Positions 1 to 10,068 are shown, counted from the stretch's first letter. The stretch is 52,273 bases of DNA from an uncultured Clostridium sp. (GCA_930989765.1 CAKNNA010000008.1:1-52273), one strand, 5' to 3'. Notes: generated by a model not told the origin, from the sequence alone. A program made the numbers and translations.

Positions 1-55
1 GGAACGGAATTTTAAGATATATCAATACTTTTAGCCTTAACTTAAATAGACATTG
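1..55. repeat. Terminal part of an interspersed inverted repeat (copy 1)
   Basis: These bases match the reverse complement of 2486-2540 with two differences. They also match, in direct orientation, the right arm at 2652-2703. The copy begins at the window edge, so it may be the end of a longer element lying to the left. Together with the copy at 2479-2705 it brackets the carboxypeptidase and phospholipase-like genes in inverted orientation. Confidence 0.75.
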
Positions 56-99
56 TCGTCTCACTCTAGTATTTTAGGACACTTGGTTATATTAAAAAT

Positions 100-1465
100 T
101 TAATTTCTTAATAAATAAAGCCAATCAAAAATTGTTTCTTTAGACATATTAAACAATGTATTTTTATTTACATCACTGTCTGAAATAAGGTCTACACAAG
201 CTATGGTATTTCCATTTAATTCAAAAGTCATACTGCCAAGTTTATCTCCAGCATTAATAGGTGCATAAAATATATCTGATAAATTAAGAGTTTGAGTTAT
301 ATTGCTTTCTTCACCTTTTTTTAAAAGAATGCCAACATCATTTTCCAAAACAGCATTTACTGAATTTTTTGTGCCTTTGTTTATTAAAACACTTTTAACA
401 ATATCGCCTTTTTTGCCAAGTTCTTTATAAGAATAATTATTGAATCCATAATCTAGTAATTTAGTTGCTTCTTGAAATCTAACTTTTGTCGAAGGAGCCT
501 TCATAATTACTGCAATTAAAGATAATCCGGTCGCGTGTTGCACTTGCTGATAAATTATATAATGCAAGTGAAGTTGAGCCTGTTTTTAATCCTGTTGCAC
601 CTTTATATGTTCTAATAAGTTTGTTGGTGTTAGTAAGACCAAGTTCACCATCACGAAGAGTATCCATCCATATACTTGTATATTTTGTAATATCTGGGTA
701 TTTTGTTAAAAGTTCTCTTGACATAATACTTATATCATAACTTGAGGTTAGATGTCCGTCTTCATCTAGTCCATGGCAGTTCTTAAAACAGGTATCATTC
801 ATACCAAGTTCTTTTGCTTTTTCGTTCATCATTTGTACAAAGCTATCCTCAGAGCCTGCTATATATTCTGCCATTGCGACAACACAGTCATTTGCAGAAT
901 TAACACAAATAGCTTTAAGCATTTCATCTACACTAAGTGTTTCTTTTGGATCTAGCCAAATTTGTGAGCCACCCATTGATGCAGCATTTTCAGAGCAAGG
1001 TATTTCATCTGTGTACGAAATTTTTCCACTTGATATTGCTTCCATAATTAATAATATACTCATAACTTTAGTAACAGAAGCAGGTCTTAATTGTGAATGA
1101 ACATTATGTGCATATAAAATTTGACCAGTAGATTGTTCAATAAGAATAGCAGATTCTGATTCAAGATTTAAGTGATTATCTTCATTAATTGTACTATTTT
1201 GCGAATTTACTTGAGAGTTAGTTTGAACATTTAAGCTAGAATTGGTATTTGACGAATTAGTAGATACATTAGTACTTTCAGCTGTATTATTTGAAATCGA
1301 TAAAGAATTGTTACTTGTATTTTCTTCTTTAGTTACTTTAGCATTTGTTTCAACTGTTTGAGACCAAATGTAGGAATCATCTGTTGCAAAACATGGAATA
1401 ATACTTATAGAAACAATAATAATGCTTAAAATTAAACCAGTATAAAATTTAAATATTTTTTTCAT
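100..1465 (-). pseudogene. D-alanyl-D-alanine carboxypeptidase (DacF/PBP5 type), frame broken by +1 shift at a CGG codon
   Basis: Serine peptidase S11 that trims the terminal D-Ala of peptidoglycan stem peptides outside the cell. Reading from the ATG at 1465 (AGGGGGG ribosome site just upstream) there is a signal peptide of about 27 residues, an Asn/Ser/Thr-rich linker, then the penicillin-binding motifs SVTK, SAN and KTG. At 527-529 an extra C makes an in-frame CGG. Frame one then runs only 16 more codons. Skipping one base restores RDGLSLIAVIM and the C-terminal PBP5-like domain down to 100. The two frames add up to 454 residues plus one extra base. I list it as a disrupted gene because the frame is broken, but every motif is intact and the break resembles two others here, so it may be recoded rather than dead. 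Confidence 0.85.
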
Positions 1466-1725
1466 AAAAACCCCCTAAGATAATATTTAAAATTAATCTA
1501 TTTAACCTAAAAAAGTAAAAGAACATATATTTAAACAATTTGCTACTATACATATATGAAATTGAAATATGAAAAAGAACTTAAAAAATTTTAATCTAGA
1601 ATAATAGGTAGTATTAGTATAGGTCTTAAAATGAGTTTATTATTGTAAAAAAAGGTCTGGTATGATAAAATCAAAAGCATAAAGAAATGTATATTAGTAA
1701 ATATAAAAATATGGAGGGATATTTT

Positions 1726-2451
1726 ATGCCAACTTGGGGGATGCATTTATTAACAGCCAAAAAACTTAGAATTAAATTTCCAGATAAATTTAAAAATACT
1801 TATAATGAATTTTACTTTGGAAACTTATTACCAGATATACCAAATGAATTTGTAATAAAAAATATATCTTGCAATATAAGCCATACAAAAACACATTTTG
1901 ACAAAGAAATAACTGTAGGTAATCATAAAGAAAAAAGAGCTGATATCAGTGGTTTTTATCAAAAATATCACCAAAAATTTAATAACCCTTTAATTTTAGG
2001 GTATTATACACATTTATTAACAGATAGTTATTGGAATAATAAAACATATAATGAAAGAGCTATTTTAGATGCTGATAAAAATATAATTGGAGTAAATTTA
2101 AAAGATGGGCAAAAACTTATATGTAATAAAGAAGAAATTAGAAAAATAAAAAGTAATGACTTTAAACTATATGCATATAAAATTTTTAAAAAGCATCTAG
2201 TAGAAGAAATAAAATATACATCAAATATTGAAGAATTATTAAAAGAAGTTACTTGGCTTAAACTAGAAAAATCAGATATAATAAAAACAATTGAATATAT
2301 AAAAGAAAAAATAACAAATCCTGAAAGTATTCTAGAAAGTCAAAAGCTTGAATACAAAATATATTCTGAAGAGGAAATGGAAGAAAATATAGAAAATAGT
2401 ATTAAATTTATAAGTTGTAATTTAGGATTAGAGGAAAATAAAAATTTTTAA
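1726..2451 (+). CDS. Zinc-dependent phospholipase C-like protein
   Basis: A 242-residue protein resembling the Zn-dependent phospholipase C / S1-P1 nuclease fold family (PF00882). The N-terminus MPTWGMHLLTAKKL, then LLPDIPN, an internal His-rich stretch (ISHTKTHF) and HLLTDSYWN supply the His and Asp residues expected to bind zinc. The ATG at 1726 is chosen because GGAGGG lies at 1713-1718; an upstream in-frame ATG at 1687 has no ribosome site and would add residues before the family start. There is no signal peptide, so a cytoplasmic role is likely and the substrate is unknown. It diverges from the carboxypeptidase gene and lies between inverted repeat copies. Confidence 0.7.
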   Translation: MPTWGMHLLTAKKLRIKFPDKFKNTYNEFYFGNLLPDIPNEFVIKNISCNISHTKTHFDKEITVGNHKEKRADISGFYQKYHQKFNNPLILGYYTHLLTDSYWNNKTYNERAILDADKNIIGVNLKDGQKLICNKEEIRKIKSNDFKLYAYKIFKKHLVEEIKYTSNIEELLKEVTWLKLEKSDIIKTIEYIKEKITNPESILESQKLEYKIYSEEEMEENIENSIKFISCNLGLEENKNF

Positions 2452-2478
2452 TATCTTAAAATTTACTATTTATCTCTG

Positions 2479-2705
2479 GTCCCAACAATGTCTATTTAAG
2501 TTAAGGTTAGAAGTATTGATATATCTTAAAATTCCGTTCCTTGCTGGTCGGACATATCATATGAATAACTATAGTAATAAATTCAAAATTTGATAAGTTG
2601 CGCTGGACTGGTTTATACTAATTGGCATCCTCCCAAACTGCGCATCACTGCATTTTAAGATATATCAATACTTCTAGCCTTAACTTAAATAGACATTGTT
2701 GGGGA
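2479..2705. repeat. MITE-like element with 54-bp inverted terminal repeats
   Basis: The left arm at 2479-2532 and the right arm at 2652-2705 are reverse complements with about one mismatch and one small offset. They enclose about 119 bases with no convincing gene. Similarity extends weakly outward through a GGGGACGGAGATAAATGG-like edge, which recurs in the hairpin at 4711-4805. A third copy of the arm is at 1-55. The element ends about 30 bases before the response regulator start, so it may contribute to that gene's leader or insulate it. Confidence 0.7.
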
Positions 2706-2737
2706 CGGAGATAAATGGCAATAAATGAAAGGGAAAA

Positions 2738-3427
2738 GTGAATATGATGAAAATATTACTAATTGAAGATGAAAAAAATATACAAATAAGCATAACATAT
2801 TACTTGCAAAAAGAAGGATTTAAAATTAATTCTGCAAATAATATGAAAGAAGCTTGTGAAAAAATAGAAAATGATATGTATAATTTAATATTATTAGATG
2901 TAACTCTTCCTGATGGAAATGGATTTGATTTATATAAGAAAGTCATTAAAAATAAAAATATTCCTGTAATATTTTTAACAGCTTTAGATGAAGAAAAAGA
3001 TATAGTAAAAGGTTTTGAATTAGGTGCAGATGATTATATAACTAAACCTTTTCATGCTGGAGAACTATTATATAGAATAAAAAATGTATTAAAACACACA
3101 AAAAATATTAATCAAGATGAGATAATTAAAATAAAAAATATTAAAATAAATTTGAATAAAAAATTAGTATTAAAAGATGATAAAGAAGTAGAACTAACCG
3201 CATTAGAATTTAAAATTTTGCAAATGCTATTTGAAAATAGAGGTAGGATAATATCTAGAACACGAATTTTAGAATATATTTGGGATGAGAATGAGAATTT
3301 TGTAAATGATAACACATTAACAGTGTATATAAAAAGAATAAGAGAAAAAATTGAAAAAGATCCCAATAATGCTGAAATAATAAAAACTGTAAGAGGAATA
3401 GGATATAAAATATTAGATGAAGGCTAA
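2738..3427 (+). CDS. OmpR-family response regulator
   Basis: DNA-binding response regulator of a two-component system. The receiver domain carries the acidic pair E10/D11, the phospho-acceptor Asp at about residue 54 (LLDVTLPDG) and the KPF lysine. The C-terminal winged helix (about 130-229) ends in the typical TVRGIGYKI. The start may be the GTG at 2738 or the ATGs at 2744/2747; the GAAAGGG site at 2727-2733 allows either. It lies 28 bases upstream of the histidine kinase and ahead of an ABC exporter, the usual arrangement for antimicrobial-peptide or envelope-stress resistance modules, so those transporter genes are the likely targets (inference). Confidence 0.93.
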   Translation: MNMMKILLIEDEKNIQISITYYLQKEGFKINSANNMKEACEKIENDMYNLILLDVTLPDGNGFDLYKKVIKNKNIPVIFLTALDEEKDIVKGFELGADDYITKPFHAGELLYRIKNVLKHTKNINQDEIIKIKNIKINLNKKLVLKDDKEVELTALEFKILQMLFENRGRIISRTRILEYIWDENENFVNDNTLTVYIKRIREKIEKDPNNAEIIKTVRGIGYKILDEG

Positions 3428-3455
3428 AACAAAATAGATTAAAAGGGGAATTAAA

Positions 3456-4688
3456 ATGGATTCAAAACAAAAAAAGTATCTGATATTTGGTATAAGTAGT
3501 ATTATTATATTATTTATAACGATTATAACTATTTTATTGTTAAATATAAAAAAACAATATAATCAAAAAATATATGAATATGTAAATGAAACTGTAAACT
3601 TGATAAGTAAAAAATATAATGAAGCTGAAAGCGATATAATACAGCAAATTATTAATAATATTACTAATAATACATCTTACAATAATGAAGATATAAATGA
3701 TAATAATGCTTTAGAAAAATATGGAATTAATCCGGAAAATTTAACAGAAAGCTATATATTTAATATAGATAAAGAAATTATATATATAGTAATTGCAACC
3801 ATTTTTATAGTTATTTTATTAATAATTATTATAGCCATAAATAATAAATATCAAAGTAAAAAAATAAGAGAAATAGATAAATATTGTATGGAAATATTAA
3901 AAGGTAATTATGAAATACATTTAGAAGAAGAAAAAGAAGGACAAATATCAATATTAAGAGATGATATATATAAAATGACAATAATGCTAAGGGAGAAAAA
4001 CTCACAGCTTGAAAAGAATAATAAAGAGACAGAAAAGCTTATTGCAGATATATCACATCAGTTAAAAACACCTTTGACTTCATTAAATTTGATAAATGAT
4101 ATATTAGAAAAAGAAATAACAACTAAAAAAGGAAAAGAATTTCTAGAATCTTCAGCAAATGAATTAGAAAAAATAAATTGGCTTATAAAAACACTTCTTA
4201 ATATAGCAAAATTAGATTCAAAAACACTTATTTTAACTAAAGAGGAAAATAATTGTTATATATTGTTAGAAGAGATAAAAACAAATCTAAATCCAATTGC
4301 CCAAATACATAATTGTAAAATAGAGATAAAATCAACTAAACAAGAAAAGATTATATGTGATAAAAAGTGGACTAAAGAAGCAATCAGCAATATTGTAAAA
4401 AATGCGATAGAACATGATGCAAAAAACATTATTTTAGAGGTTTTAGAAAATGAATTATATACACAAATAACCATTAAAGATGATGGCGAAGGAATAGATA
4501 AAAGTGATTTAGGACATATATTTGAAAGATTTTATAAATCAAAAAATAGTAAATCAGATAGTTTAGGTTTAGGACTTGCTTTTACTAAAAGTATAATTCA
4601 AAACCAAGATGGAGACATAAAAGTGAAAAGCTCACAAGAAAAAAGAAATAGGGGAACAACATTTTTTATTAAATTATATAAAGCTTGA
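3456..4688 (+). CDS. Membrane sensor histidine kinase
   Basis: A 410-residue sensor kinase pairing with the upstream regulator. A transmembrane helix at about 8-30 and another at about 108-130 flank a short extracellular loop of roughly 75 residues. A HAMP-like linker follows, then HisKA with the phospho-acceptor His201 in DISHQLKTPLTSL. The ATPase domain has the N box (NIVKNAIEHDA), DDGEGID and GLGLAF. The small sensor loop suggests that signal may be sensed within the membrane or through the transporter, as in Bce-like systems (inference). A ribosome site AAAAGGGG precedes the ATG. A long palindrome follows the gene. Confidence 0.93.
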   Translation: MDSKQKKYLIFGISSIIILFITIITILLLNIKKQYNQKIYEYVNETVNLISKKYNEAESDIIQQIINNITNNTSYNNEDINDNNALEKYGINPENLTESYIFNIDKEIIYIVIATIFIVILLIIIIAINNKYQSKKIREIDKYCMEILKGNYEIHLEEEKEGQISILRDDIYKMTIMLREKNSQLEKNNKETEKLIADISHQLKTPLTSLNLINDILEKEITTKKGKEFLESSANELEKINWLIKTLLNIAKLDSKTLILTKEENNCYILLEEIKTNLNPIAQIHNCKIEIKSTKQEKIICDKKWTKEAISNIVKNAIEHDAKNIILEVLENELYTQITIKDDGEGIDKSDLGHIFERFYKSKNSKSDSLGLGLAFTKSIIQNQDGDIKVKSSQEKRNRGTTFFIKLYKA

Positions 4689-4710
4689 TAATTAAAAACT
4701 TGCCAAAGGG

Positions 4711-4805
4711 TTGCCAAAGGGGACGGAGTAAAATGGCAATTTTTGAACTTTAAGGAACATCCCCAAAGTTCAAAAATTGCCATTTTACTCCGTCCCCTTT
4801 GGCAA
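4711..4805. repeat. 41-bp perfect hairpin of the GGGGACGGAG family
   Basis: The arms 4711-4751 and 4765-4805 are exact reverse complements around a 13-base loop. The left side has an extra 11-base direct copy (TTGCCAAAGGG) just before it at 4700-4710. The tip contains the GAACTTTAAGGAAC...AAAGTTC motif that also occurs near 10,069, 18,988 and 19,060. The repeat sits between kinase and transporter genes and could terminate or attenuate transcription. Immediately after it AAGAGTCACTT is repeated twice in tandem. Confidence 0.85.
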
Positions 4806-4866
4806 GTTTTTAAGAGTCACTTAAGAGTCACTTTTAAGGAATAATATAGAAAATAAAGGAGGAGAT

Positions 4867-5550
4867 ATGATGGAAATTTTAAGGGTTGAGAATTTGACTA
4901 AAAAATATGGTAAGAAGGATACTTTGGTTACGGCATTAGATGATGTTTCTTTTAGTGTAGAGAAGGGAGAGTTTGTTGCAATTGTTGGGGCTTCTGGTAG
5001 TGGTAAATCTACTTTATTGCATTTGATTGGTGGTGTTGATAGACCAAGTAGTGGTAAAGTGTTTATTGATGGAACTGATATTTATAAACTGAATAATGAT
5101 AATTTAGCAATTTTTAGAAGAAGAAATGTTGGTTTAATTTATCAATTTTATAATTTAATACCAATTCTTAATGTTAAAGAAAATATTACTTTGCCATGTG
5201 ATTTAGATGGAGAGAAAGTAGATGAAAAACATTTGAATGAAATCTTATATATTTTAGGTTTGGACAAAAGAAGCGAGCATTTGCCAAACCAATTGTCTGG
5301 AGGTCAACAACAAAGGGTATCAATTGGAAGAGCAATTATTAATAATCCAAGTATTGTGCTTGCAGATGAGCCAACAGGTAATTTAGATTCAAAAGCTTCA
5401 AGAGAGATTATGGATTTGCTTAAAGTGTATAATAAAAAATATAAACAAACTTTGATTGTGATAACACATGATGAAAATATAGCCTTAGAAGCGGATAGAA
5501 TTATAACTATGCAAGATGGAAAAATTATTAAAGATGAAAAAATAAAATAA
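4867..5550 (+). CDS. ABC transporter ATP-binding protein (MacB/LolD type)
   Basis: A 227-residue ATPase subunit energising the permease encoded next. Walker A GASGSGKST, Q loop, signature LSGGQQQRVSIGRA, Walker B IVLADEPTGNLD and the switch His (ITHD) are all present. The Q-x-Y-N-L-I-P-x-L-N-V-x-E-N-I segment is typical of the MacB/LolD branch. Two consecutive ATGs (4867, 4870) follow AAAGGAGGA, so the true start may be either. Leu codons here are often TTG rather than the TTA that dominates nearby genes, a modest codon-use difference. Confidence 0.93.
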   Translation: MMEILRVENLTKKYGKKDTLVTALDDVSFSVEKGEFVAIVGASGSGKSTLLHLIGGVDRPSSGKVFIDGTDIYKLNNDNLAIFRRRNVGLIYQFYNLIPILNVKENITLPCDLDGEKVDEKHLNEILYILGLDKRSEHLPNQLSGGQQQRVSIGRAIINNPSIVLADEPTGNLDSKASREIMDLLKVYNKKYKQTLIVITHDENIALEADRIITMQDGKIIKDEKIK

Positions 5551-5563
5551 AGGGGGAAGTATT

Positions 5564-8218
5564 TTGAAGATTTTAAATAAGGTAACAATTAAAAATTTAA
5601 AATTAAACAAAAAAAGAACGATTGTCACAATGATTGGTATTTCCCTTTCTGTTGCACTTATATGTGCTATTACAACTTTTGTTGCGAGTTTTCAGAATGC
5701 TTTAGTAGAAAGAGAAATTGTAAAAAGAGGAAACTACTATGTTAAAGCTTATGATGTAACGCAAGAACAATTAAAATACATAAAAAATAATAAAGAAGTA
5801 GAAAAAATTGGTATATCACAAGATTTAGGTTATGCTAAGGTGGATGGAATTCAAAATGAAAATAAGCCATATTTATATTTAGAAAGTTTTGATGATTATA
5901 TGCTAAATAATGGAGGTTTAATTTTAATAGATGGAAGAATGCCTGAAAACGAAAATGAAATAGTAATACCTGATCATCTCTTAACAAATGGTAAACTAGA
6001 ATTACAAATAGGTGATAAATTAATACTAGATGTTGGTGATAGATATGCAGATGGTGATAAATTAAACCAAAATAATCCATATTATACAAAAGAAGATATT
6101 GAAAATAGAAATGAAATAGCAAAAGAAAATGGAGATATAGCAAATTATGAATATAAAGAAGAAGAAATTAGAGTAAATTTTACAAAAGAATATACAATAG
6201 TTGGAATAATAGAAAGACCAAATTCTGAAGATTTTTCAGCACCAGGTTATACAATTATAACAAAAATGAGTGACAATAATATAAATACTACTGAAGGCTA
6301 TAATGCTAATGTTTCGATATTATTAAAAGATGCCTCAAAAACATATGAATTTTCAGATTATTTAACAAAACAGTTAGGCATTAAAGAAGAAAATATATTA
6401 GAAAATGAAAGTTTATTGCAATATCAAGGAGTATTTAAAAGTAATAGAACACAAGATACACTTACAATACTTGCAACTATAGTAATAACAATAATTTTAT
6501 TTACATCAGCATTTGTAATAAGAAATAGTTTTAATATATCATTAACAGAAAAAACAAGAGAACTTGGTATGCTTGCAAGTATTGGAGCAACATCTAAGCA
6601 ATTACGAAAAAGTATATTTTTTGAAGGATTTATATTATCTTGTATAGCAATTCCAATAGGAATTATTGTTGGTATAGTTGCAATATGGATTGTACTTTTA
6701 ATAGTAAATAATTTAATGACATCAGGGCAAACTGCAATTGTAGATAATTTTGACTTGAAACTTGTTTTATCTATTCCTGCAATATTAATTGCAATATTAG
6801 TTTCTTGTTTTATGATATTAGTATCTACTATCAAGCCAAGTATAAGAGCTGGAAAAATTTCTCCAATAGATGCAATAAGGGAAAATCAAGATATAAAAGT
6901 AAAAACAAAAAGATTTGGAAAAAACAAACAAAAATCTAAATTTTTTAGAGAATATAGAATTAGAAAAAAATTATTTGGTATAGAAGGGGTTATAGCAAGT
7001 AAAAATTTTAAAAGAAGCAGAAAAAAATATATGACTACAATTTTTTCTATAGCAATTAGTATAATTTTATTTATTTCTATGAATTCTTTTGTAGAAAATG
7101 TTTTTAATTTATCAAGTTTACAATATAGTGAGGGAAGAGCAAATATTACGGTTCATAGTTATAAAGATGATAATGCAGAATCTCTTGAATACTTTAATAA
7201 AATAGAAAATTTAGATGGAATAAAAGAAAGTAGTATAGTAAAAATGGCGGTAGAATATTCTGATGAAAAATATTATACAACTCAAACTTTTTCATCTTCA
7301 ACAGGATTTTCATTATCAGACGAAGGGCTGATTGTACTAATTCGAGCAATTGGAGACAAAGCATATAGAGAATATATTAAGGAATTAGGATTAAATTATG
7401 AAGATGTAAAAGACAAGGCCATTTTATATGATACAAGAATAGGTTATGAATATGACGAAAATAAAGATGGAACTAGAAGAGTAGAATACAATATGTTAAA
7501 TCTAGATGAAGGAGATATATTTCCTTATAAAATTTTAGATGATGAAGGAAAAAATGCAAAAAATGGAGAAATAGAAATAGCATTAAGAACTAAAGTCCTT
7601 CCACTTGGTGGATTGTTTGAAAATGATAGTAATGTTGTATTAATAGTATCTGATGAAAAAATGGAAGAATTTGATTATTCAATTCAAAGTATGTATATAA
7701 ATGCAGAAAATGCAAGTAAATTGCAAGAAGAAATAATTAAAATAGATAATACAAATAAATCAAATATTTATAACATAGAAGAAGAAGTAAAACAAGAAAA
7801 AAATATGGTACTTATAATATCTATATTTCTTTATGGATTTATAACTGTAATTTCAATTATAGGTATTACAAATATATTCAACACAATAACAACAAATATG
7901 GCACTAAGAAATAGAGAATTTGCAATATTAAAATCAATAGGTATGCAGGATAAAGAGTTTAAAAAAATGATTAATTATGAAAGTTTAATTTATGGAGTTA
8001 AATCTTTAATTATTGGAATACCTATAGGATTGATACTATCATATTTAATATATAGAACAATGGGCGAAATATATTTAACAGAGTATAAGTTTCCAATAAT
8101 ACCAATTATAATATCAATCATATTTGTTATGGCGATTATTTTTATAACAATGAATTATTCAGTAAGAAAGACTAAAAAGCAAAATATAATTGAGACTATT
8201 AGAAAGGAAAATATCTAA
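5564..8218 (+). CDS. FtsX-like ABC transporter permease (double MacB-type unit)
   Basis: An 884-residue integral membrane protein. Each half has one N-terminal membrane helix, a large extracellular domain and then a three-helix FtsX block (blocks near 300-430 and 745-870), so two fused FtsX-type units are seen. This matches peptide or antibiotic exporters and mechanotransmission ABC systems that work with a two-component regulator. TTG at 5564 is the start, eight bases after AGGGGG. Co-orientation and close spacing with the ATPase and kinase genes support one functional module, probably against an envelope-active compound; the substrate cannot be read from sequence. Confidence 0.9.
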   Translation: MKILNKVTIKNLKLNKKRTIVTMIGISLSVALICAITTFVASFQNALVEREIVKRGNYYVKAYDVTQEQLKYIKNNKEVEKIGISQDLGYAKVDGIQNENKPYLYLESFDDYMLNNGGLILIDGRMPENENEIVIPDHLLTNGKLELQIGDKLILDVGDRYADGDKLNQNNPYYTKEDIENRNEIAKENGDIANYEYKEEEIRVNFTKEYTIVGIIERPNSEDFSAPGYTIITKMSDNNINTTEGYNANVSILLKDASKTYEFSDYLTKQLGIKEENILENESLLQYQGVFKSNRTQDTLTILATIVITIILFTSAFVIRNSFNISLTEKTRELGMLASIGATSKQLRKSIFFEGFILSCIAIPIGIIVGIVAIWIVLLIVNNLMTSGQTAIVDNFDLKLVLSIPAILIAILVSCFMILVSTIKPSIRAGKISPIDAIRENQDIKVKTKRFGKNKQKSKFFREYRIRKKLFGIEGVIASKNFKRSRKKYMTTIFSIAISIILFISMNSFVENVFNLSSLQYSEGRANITVHSYKDDNAESLEYFNKIENLDGIKESSIVKMAVEYSDEKYYTTQTFSSSTGFSLSDEGLIVLIRAIGDKAYREYIKELGLNYEDVKDKAILYDTRIGYEYDENKDGTRRVEYNMLNLDEGDIFPYKILDDEGKNAKNGEIEIALRTKVLPLGGLFENDSNVVLIVSDEKMEEFDYSIQSMYINAENASKLQEEIIKIDNTNKSNIYNIEEEVKQEKNMVLIISIFLYGFITVISIIGITNIFNTITTNMALRNREFAILKSIGMQDKEFKKMINYESLIYGVKSLIIGIPIGLILSYLIYRTMGEIYLTEYKFPIIPIIISIIFVMAIIFITMNYSVRKTKKQNIIETIRKENI

Positions 8219-8309
8219 GTTAAATAATTTAAGATTATTTAATAGTTTAATATTAAATTTTAGTAAAAATTTGTTATTTGATTTAAAAATGTTTTGGAAT
8301 TTATAGATA

Positions 8310-8334
8310 AAAGGACCTTTTTTTAAGGTCCTTT
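8310..8334. terminator. Bidirectional intrinsic terminator
   Basis: AAAGGACCTT at 8310-8319 pairs with AAGGTCCTTT at 8325-8334 around a T-rich loop, with A- and T-rich flanks on both sides. It lies between the convergent permease and zinc-ribbon genes and can serve both. Confidence 0.8.
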
Positions 8335-8345
8335 TATTGAAAGCA

Positions 8346-8693
8346 TTAAATGTATTCATAGGATAAGTCAATCTTTTCCTCACGAGCATTTAAATCTGTA
8401 ATATTTTTGCATTTTGGACACATATATCCAATTGCATAGTGTGAAGGTGTATTTCCACCAATATTTAAATAAATGGTAGAAAATTCTCCAATTGGTGCAA
8501 AGTTTTTTTCCTCTAGTAAAGTTTCTGAGGACAAAGTTATTTGCAGTGTTTTAGGCAGCCCTTCGATATTAAAAAAGTGAGGATACTGCGATAATGGAGC
8601 ATATATAGCGCTTTGCTTATATACTTGTATCCGAGAGCATGAGTATCCACAATATGGACAATGATAAACTTCGTGAATCTTTTTTGCTTTCAT
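8346..8693 (-). CDS. Small zinc-ribbon protein of unknown function
   Basis: A 115-residue protein with CPYC near the N-terminus (about residues 12-15) and CPKC near the C-terminus (about 92-95). The two pairs probably form one zinc-binding site around a middle segment with no recognised motif. The ATG at 8693 follows a GGGGGAAT-type ribosome site. Base composition is slightly richer in G and C than its neighbours. It contains one in-frame CGG codon (residue 21) with no frame break after it. The function is unknown; a nucleic-acid or metal role would be a guess. Confidence 0.6.
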   Translation of the reverse strand: MKAKKIHEVYHCPYCGYSCSRIQVYKQSAIYAPLSQYPHFFNIEGLPKTLQITLSSETLLEEKNFAPIGEFSTIYLNIGGNTPSHYAIGYMCPKCKNITDLNAREEKIDLSYEYI

Positions 8694-8875
8694 AGTTATT
8701 CCCCCTAATTAGTTGAAATGAACAAATTGTATCATGAACTAATATTAACATAATATTAGAAATAAATCAACTATATATTTAAAACTTTATAAATACTTGT
8801 TCATGCTTTATGAAAATTTTATAATTTATTTTAAGTTTTAACTAAGTTTAGCCATATATAATTAATAAAGATATA

Positions 8876-8904
8876 TTGACAAATAAATTAAAAGCAAGTA
8901 TGAT
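8876..8904 (+). promoter_or_regulatory. Sigma-A type promoter of metK
   Basis: TTGACA at 8876-8881, a 17-base spacer and TATGAT at 8899-8904 make a near-consensus promoter about 40 bases before the metK start. The remaining leader is too short to hold a SAM-I riboswitch and I see no SAM-sensing element. Confidence 0.75.
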
Positions 8905-8942
8905 TACTTGGAAACAAATTTATGTAAGAGAGGAAGATAAAA

Positions 8943-10052
8943 ATGAGAAATTATTTTTTTACATCAGAAAGTGTAACAGAAGGTCACCCAGATAAATTAT
9001 GTGATTATATTTCTGACAGTATATTAGATGAATGTTTAAAACAAGACGAGAATTCAAAAGTTGCGGTAGAAACATTTGCAAGTAATAAAACAATTACAAT
9101 TGCTGGACAAATTACGACAAATGCTAAATTAGATATAGAAAAAATTGCAAGAGAAAGCATTAAAGAAATAGGTTATGATAATGAAAAAACTGATTTAGAT
9201 TATAGAACATGCAATATAAATGTTGATATCATTAGACAAAGTCCAGATATAGCTATGGGAGTAGATACAGGTGGAGCAGGAGATCAAGGCATAATGTTTG
9301 GATATGCAAGTTGTGAAACTGAAAACTATATGCCATATGCAATTAATATGGCCCATAAATTATCAAAGAAATTGACTGATGTAAGGAAAAATAAAATAAT
9401 TCCATTTTTGAGACCAGATGGTAAAGTACAAGTAACAGTAGAATATGAAGATGATTTGCCAAAAAGAATAGATACTATTTTGATATCAAATGAGCATTTG
9501 GAAAGTGCCTCAATAGAAGAGCTAAAAACAGCTATAAAAGATAAAGTAATTTATGAGGTAGTTCCAAAAAATATGATAGATGAAAGAACAAAAATATATA
9601 TAAATCCAACTGGTAGATTTGTAATTGGAGGAATTTTAGGTGATACAGGTCTTACTGGTAGAAAAATAATAGTAGATACATATGGAGGAATTGCAAGACA
9701 TGGAGGAGGAGCATTTTCAGGAAAAGACCCAAGTAAAGTTGATAGGTCAGCTGCATATATGCTTCGACATATTGCAAAAAATATAGTTGCAAATAAATAT
9801 GCTAATAAATGTGAGATACAATTATCATATGCAATAGGTTTAAAAGAGCCTTTATCTATTTTTGTAAATACTTTTGGTACAGGAAAAATTAAAGATGAAG
9901 ATATTGAAAAACTAATTTTAAATAAATTTGATTTAACACCAGAAGGAATTATAAACTACTTAGATTTAAAAAAACCAATATATACTAAAACTACAAATTA
10001 TGGGCATTTTGGTAAAGACGACTTACCTTGGGAAAAAATTATACAATTATAA
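8943..10052 (+). CDS. metK: S-adenosylmethionine synthetase
   Basis: Makes S-adenosylmethionine from methionine and ATP in the cytoplasm. The N-terminal [14 protein letters not shown], the signature [12 protein letters not shown] and the [19 protein letters not shown] loop are all intact, as are the ATP- and metal-binding Asp and Lys residues in those motifs. At 369 residues it is slightly shorter than most bacterial MetK proteins but ends in the usual [10 protein letters not shown] region. A GAGGAAG ribosome site precedes the ATG. It is a single-gene unit with its own promoter and a palindromic repeat after the stop. Confidence 0.97.
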   Translation: MRNYFFTSESVTEGHPDKLCDYISDSILDECLKQDENSKVAVETFASNKTITIAGQITTNAKLDIEKIARESIKEIGYDNEKTDLDYRTCNINVDIIRQSPDIAMGVDTGGAGDQGIMFGYASCETENYMPYAINMAHKLSKKLTDVRKNKIIPFLRPDGKVQVTVEYEDDLPKRIDTILISNEHLESASIEELKTAIKDKVIYEVVPKNMIDERTKIYINPTGRFVIGGILGDTGLTGRKIIVDTYGGIARHGGGAFSGKDPSKVDRSAAYMLRHIAKNIVANKYANKCEIQLSYAIGLKEPLSIFVNTFGTGKIKDEDIEKLILNKFDLTPEGIINYLDLKKPIYTKTTNYGHFGKDDLPWEKIIQL

Positions 10053-10068
10053 ATATGTAATATATTTA

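Noticed and set aside
773..955. Plus-strand open frame of 60 codons inside the carboxypeptidase gene
   Set aside because: It is antisense to well-supported penicillin-binding motifs, has no ribosome site and no recognisable protein.
5304..5588. Minus-strand frames over the ABC transporter, aldolase, VirB4 and other genes
   Set aside because: They are shadows of strongly supported genes, with hydrophobic low-complexity translations produced by reading A-rich coding DNA backwards.
8631..8633. In-frame CGG in the zinc-ribbon gene as a fourth shift site
   Set aside because: The original frame continues 94 codons with a second CPxC pair, while the +1 frame stops after about 25 codons, so no shift is needed.
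8905..8942. Possible SAM riboswitch before metK
   Set aside because: The leader after the promoter is only about 35 bases and has none of the conserved SAM riboswitch features.
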